Assembly (NCBI RefSeq): GCF_016584665.1
Contig: NZ_BBJB01000073.1
Span: 16,289 to 80,288 of the forward strand
Reading direction: 5' to 3'
DNA: 64,000 nt
Source of the DNA: Pseudanabaena sp. lw0831
GTDB taxonomy: Bacteria > Cyanobacteriota > Cyanobacteriia > Pseudanabaenales > Pseudanabaenaceae
The notes under the pieces are model-generated. The model worked only from the letters and a program-made list of their open reading frames with translations, had not been told where the DNA came from and searched no databases. Every line of letters begins with the position of its first letter. The stretch's first letter is position 1. The position numbers and the translations under genes were made by a program. Shown here one piece after another: positions 63,452-64,000 of this stretch.

Positions 63452-63666
63452 AGGGTTTCTAAATCCAATTCTTGAGTTTTACCTGCATGATATTCAGACA
63501 TTGCTTCTTTAGCTAGTTTTGCGAGTAGGTCTTGGGAACGTTCAAATGAATTATTCCATTGAATTTCATCTTCGAGTTCTTCTAAAATTATCATGGCGAT
63601 CGCATCTTGTTGCTCGACGGATAATGTTTTTAGTTTGGTAATTGTGCGATCTAGTAACTCTGTCAT
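63448..63666 (-). CDS. Antitoxin of RelE-like pair
   Basis: 72 aa, upstream of and overlapping the toxin. LSVEQQDAIAMIILEELEDEIQWNNSFERSQDLLAKLAKEAMSEYHAGKTQELD is the typical helical, acidic antitoxin of such pairs. Confidence 0.8.
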   Translation of the reverse strand: MTELLDRTITKLKTLSVEQQDAIAMIILEELEDEIQWNNSFERSQDLLAKLAKEAMSEYHAGKTQELDLETL

Positions 63667-63684
63667 GGTTTCTACGTTCCTTAG

Positions 63685-63762
63685 TTATTGCTGTATTTTA
63701 ACTTTTATCGCTAAGCCTCGATACAATACTTCTGGTATTTGCAAAACGACTGTTTCAGCCAT
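63685..63762 (-). pseudogene. N-terminal remnant of a small protein
   Basis: 25 codons: MAETVVLQIPEVLYRGLAIK then VKIQQ stop. The start resembles the opening (ETVVLQIPE-LY-RL) of small cyanobacterial antitoxin-like proteins about 80 aa long, here cut after 17 residues. Probably a truncated gene. Confidence 0.45.
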
Positions 63763-63797
63763 ATTTTTAATTTTTACCGATCGCTAAGGTAGATGTG

Positions 63798-64000
63798 CTA
63801 CTTTTGCGTGCCAATCCCATCGCAGAGATGTCTGTCGCTTTCGCTGATATTAATGTTGTAGGTTAAATAAGCGCGGACTCTATCGCAACTGCGCCCCATC
63901 AAAGCATCTAAATCCCAGCCTGTGTTACGACTCCAGAGTTTGATAATGCTGTCATCACTACCAGAAGCCAAAGTCCTGCCATCGGGGCTAAAACTCACGC
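63798..64000 (-). CDS. WD40-repeat protein, C-terminal end (5' part outside window)
   Basis: 67 residues remain: a WD40 blade (FSPDGRTLASGSDDSIIKLW), then WDLDALMGRSCDRVRAYL and SESDRHLCDGI, the tail common to large cyanobacterial WD40 proteins with N-terminal NTPase, TIR or kinase domains. The effector half, if any, lies beyond base 64000. Confidence 0.83.
   Translation of the reverse strand, partial: VSFSPDGRTLASGSDDSIIKLWSRNTGWDLDALMGRSCDRVRAYLTYNINISESDRHLCDGIGTQK

Noticed and set aside
1..64000. Very many GCGATCGC octamers
   Set aside because: This is HIP1, abundant across most cyanobacterial chromosomes; not a site-specific signal here.

Overview
The window looks like chromosomal DNA of a filamentous cyanobacterium, most likely a Pseudanabaena-like lineage. 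The evidence is the very frequent HIP1 octamer (GCGATCGC), cyanobacterium-typical genes (sepF next to proC, DUF3172 and DUF3082 proteins, an SLH-domain porin, a TPR-fused chemoreceptor, a WD40 protein) and moderate GC. The genus is an inference.

Layout. 1-3131: a cut-off TPR/methyl-accepting chemoreceptor, then a 630-bp gap with a candidate structured RNA. 3764-7964: speY-like homospermidine synthase, an SbcD/Mre11-like phosphoesterase, a TatD hydrolase and lpxD. 8055-8940: a YoeB-type toxin-antitoxin (TA) pair and a gene remnant. 9190-18520: a phosphonate block made of a porin, a binding protein/ATPase/fused permease importer of the 2-aminoethylphosphonate type, a PhnX-like HAD hydrolase, an FAD amine oxidase, an AllA-like protein and a PhnZ-like HD oxygenase, with a possible Pho box in front. 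18552-25788: NUDIX, GMC oxidoreductase, an unknown helical protein, DUF3082, a membrane-anchored FAD protein and an orphan antitoxin.

26080-35600 is a defence island. It is a type I restriction-modification operon (hsdM-hsdS-hsdR) in which a Septu-like ATPase/HNH pair is translationally coupled behind hsdS, and a HigBA TA module has split off a duplicate of the hsdR 5' end. A degenerate fragment of pheT lies on the left of the island and intact pheT on its right. 35645-42119 is core: pheT, yggS, sepF, proC, purM. 42305-47152 is accessory again: an unknown gene, a glycine-zipper/TPR protein, TA modules and fragments, and a stand-alone PD-(D/E)XK nuclease. 47167-62040 is mostly house-keeping and membrane genes: site-2 protease/TPR fusion, MetF-like, tRNA-Ser(GCT), MSMEG_0570/0565 pair, methyltransferase, FAD protein, MFS, pentapeptide protein, TerC, gcvH, Mn exporter and a large histidine kinase. 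62125-64000 holds a DUF1016 nuclease, a RelE-like TA pair, a gene remnant and the end of a WD40 protein.

Two themes run through the window. First, about 28 perfect or near-perfect long palindromes sit in gene gaps. Most share a GC-rich tip with a three-base loop (GCGC-TTC/GAA/AAA/TTT-GCGC) but carry arms that differ from place to place. Second, accessory modules are repeatedly bracketed by a duplicated piece of the neighbouring gene (hsdR, the TPR gene, pheT), which points to a common insertion route.
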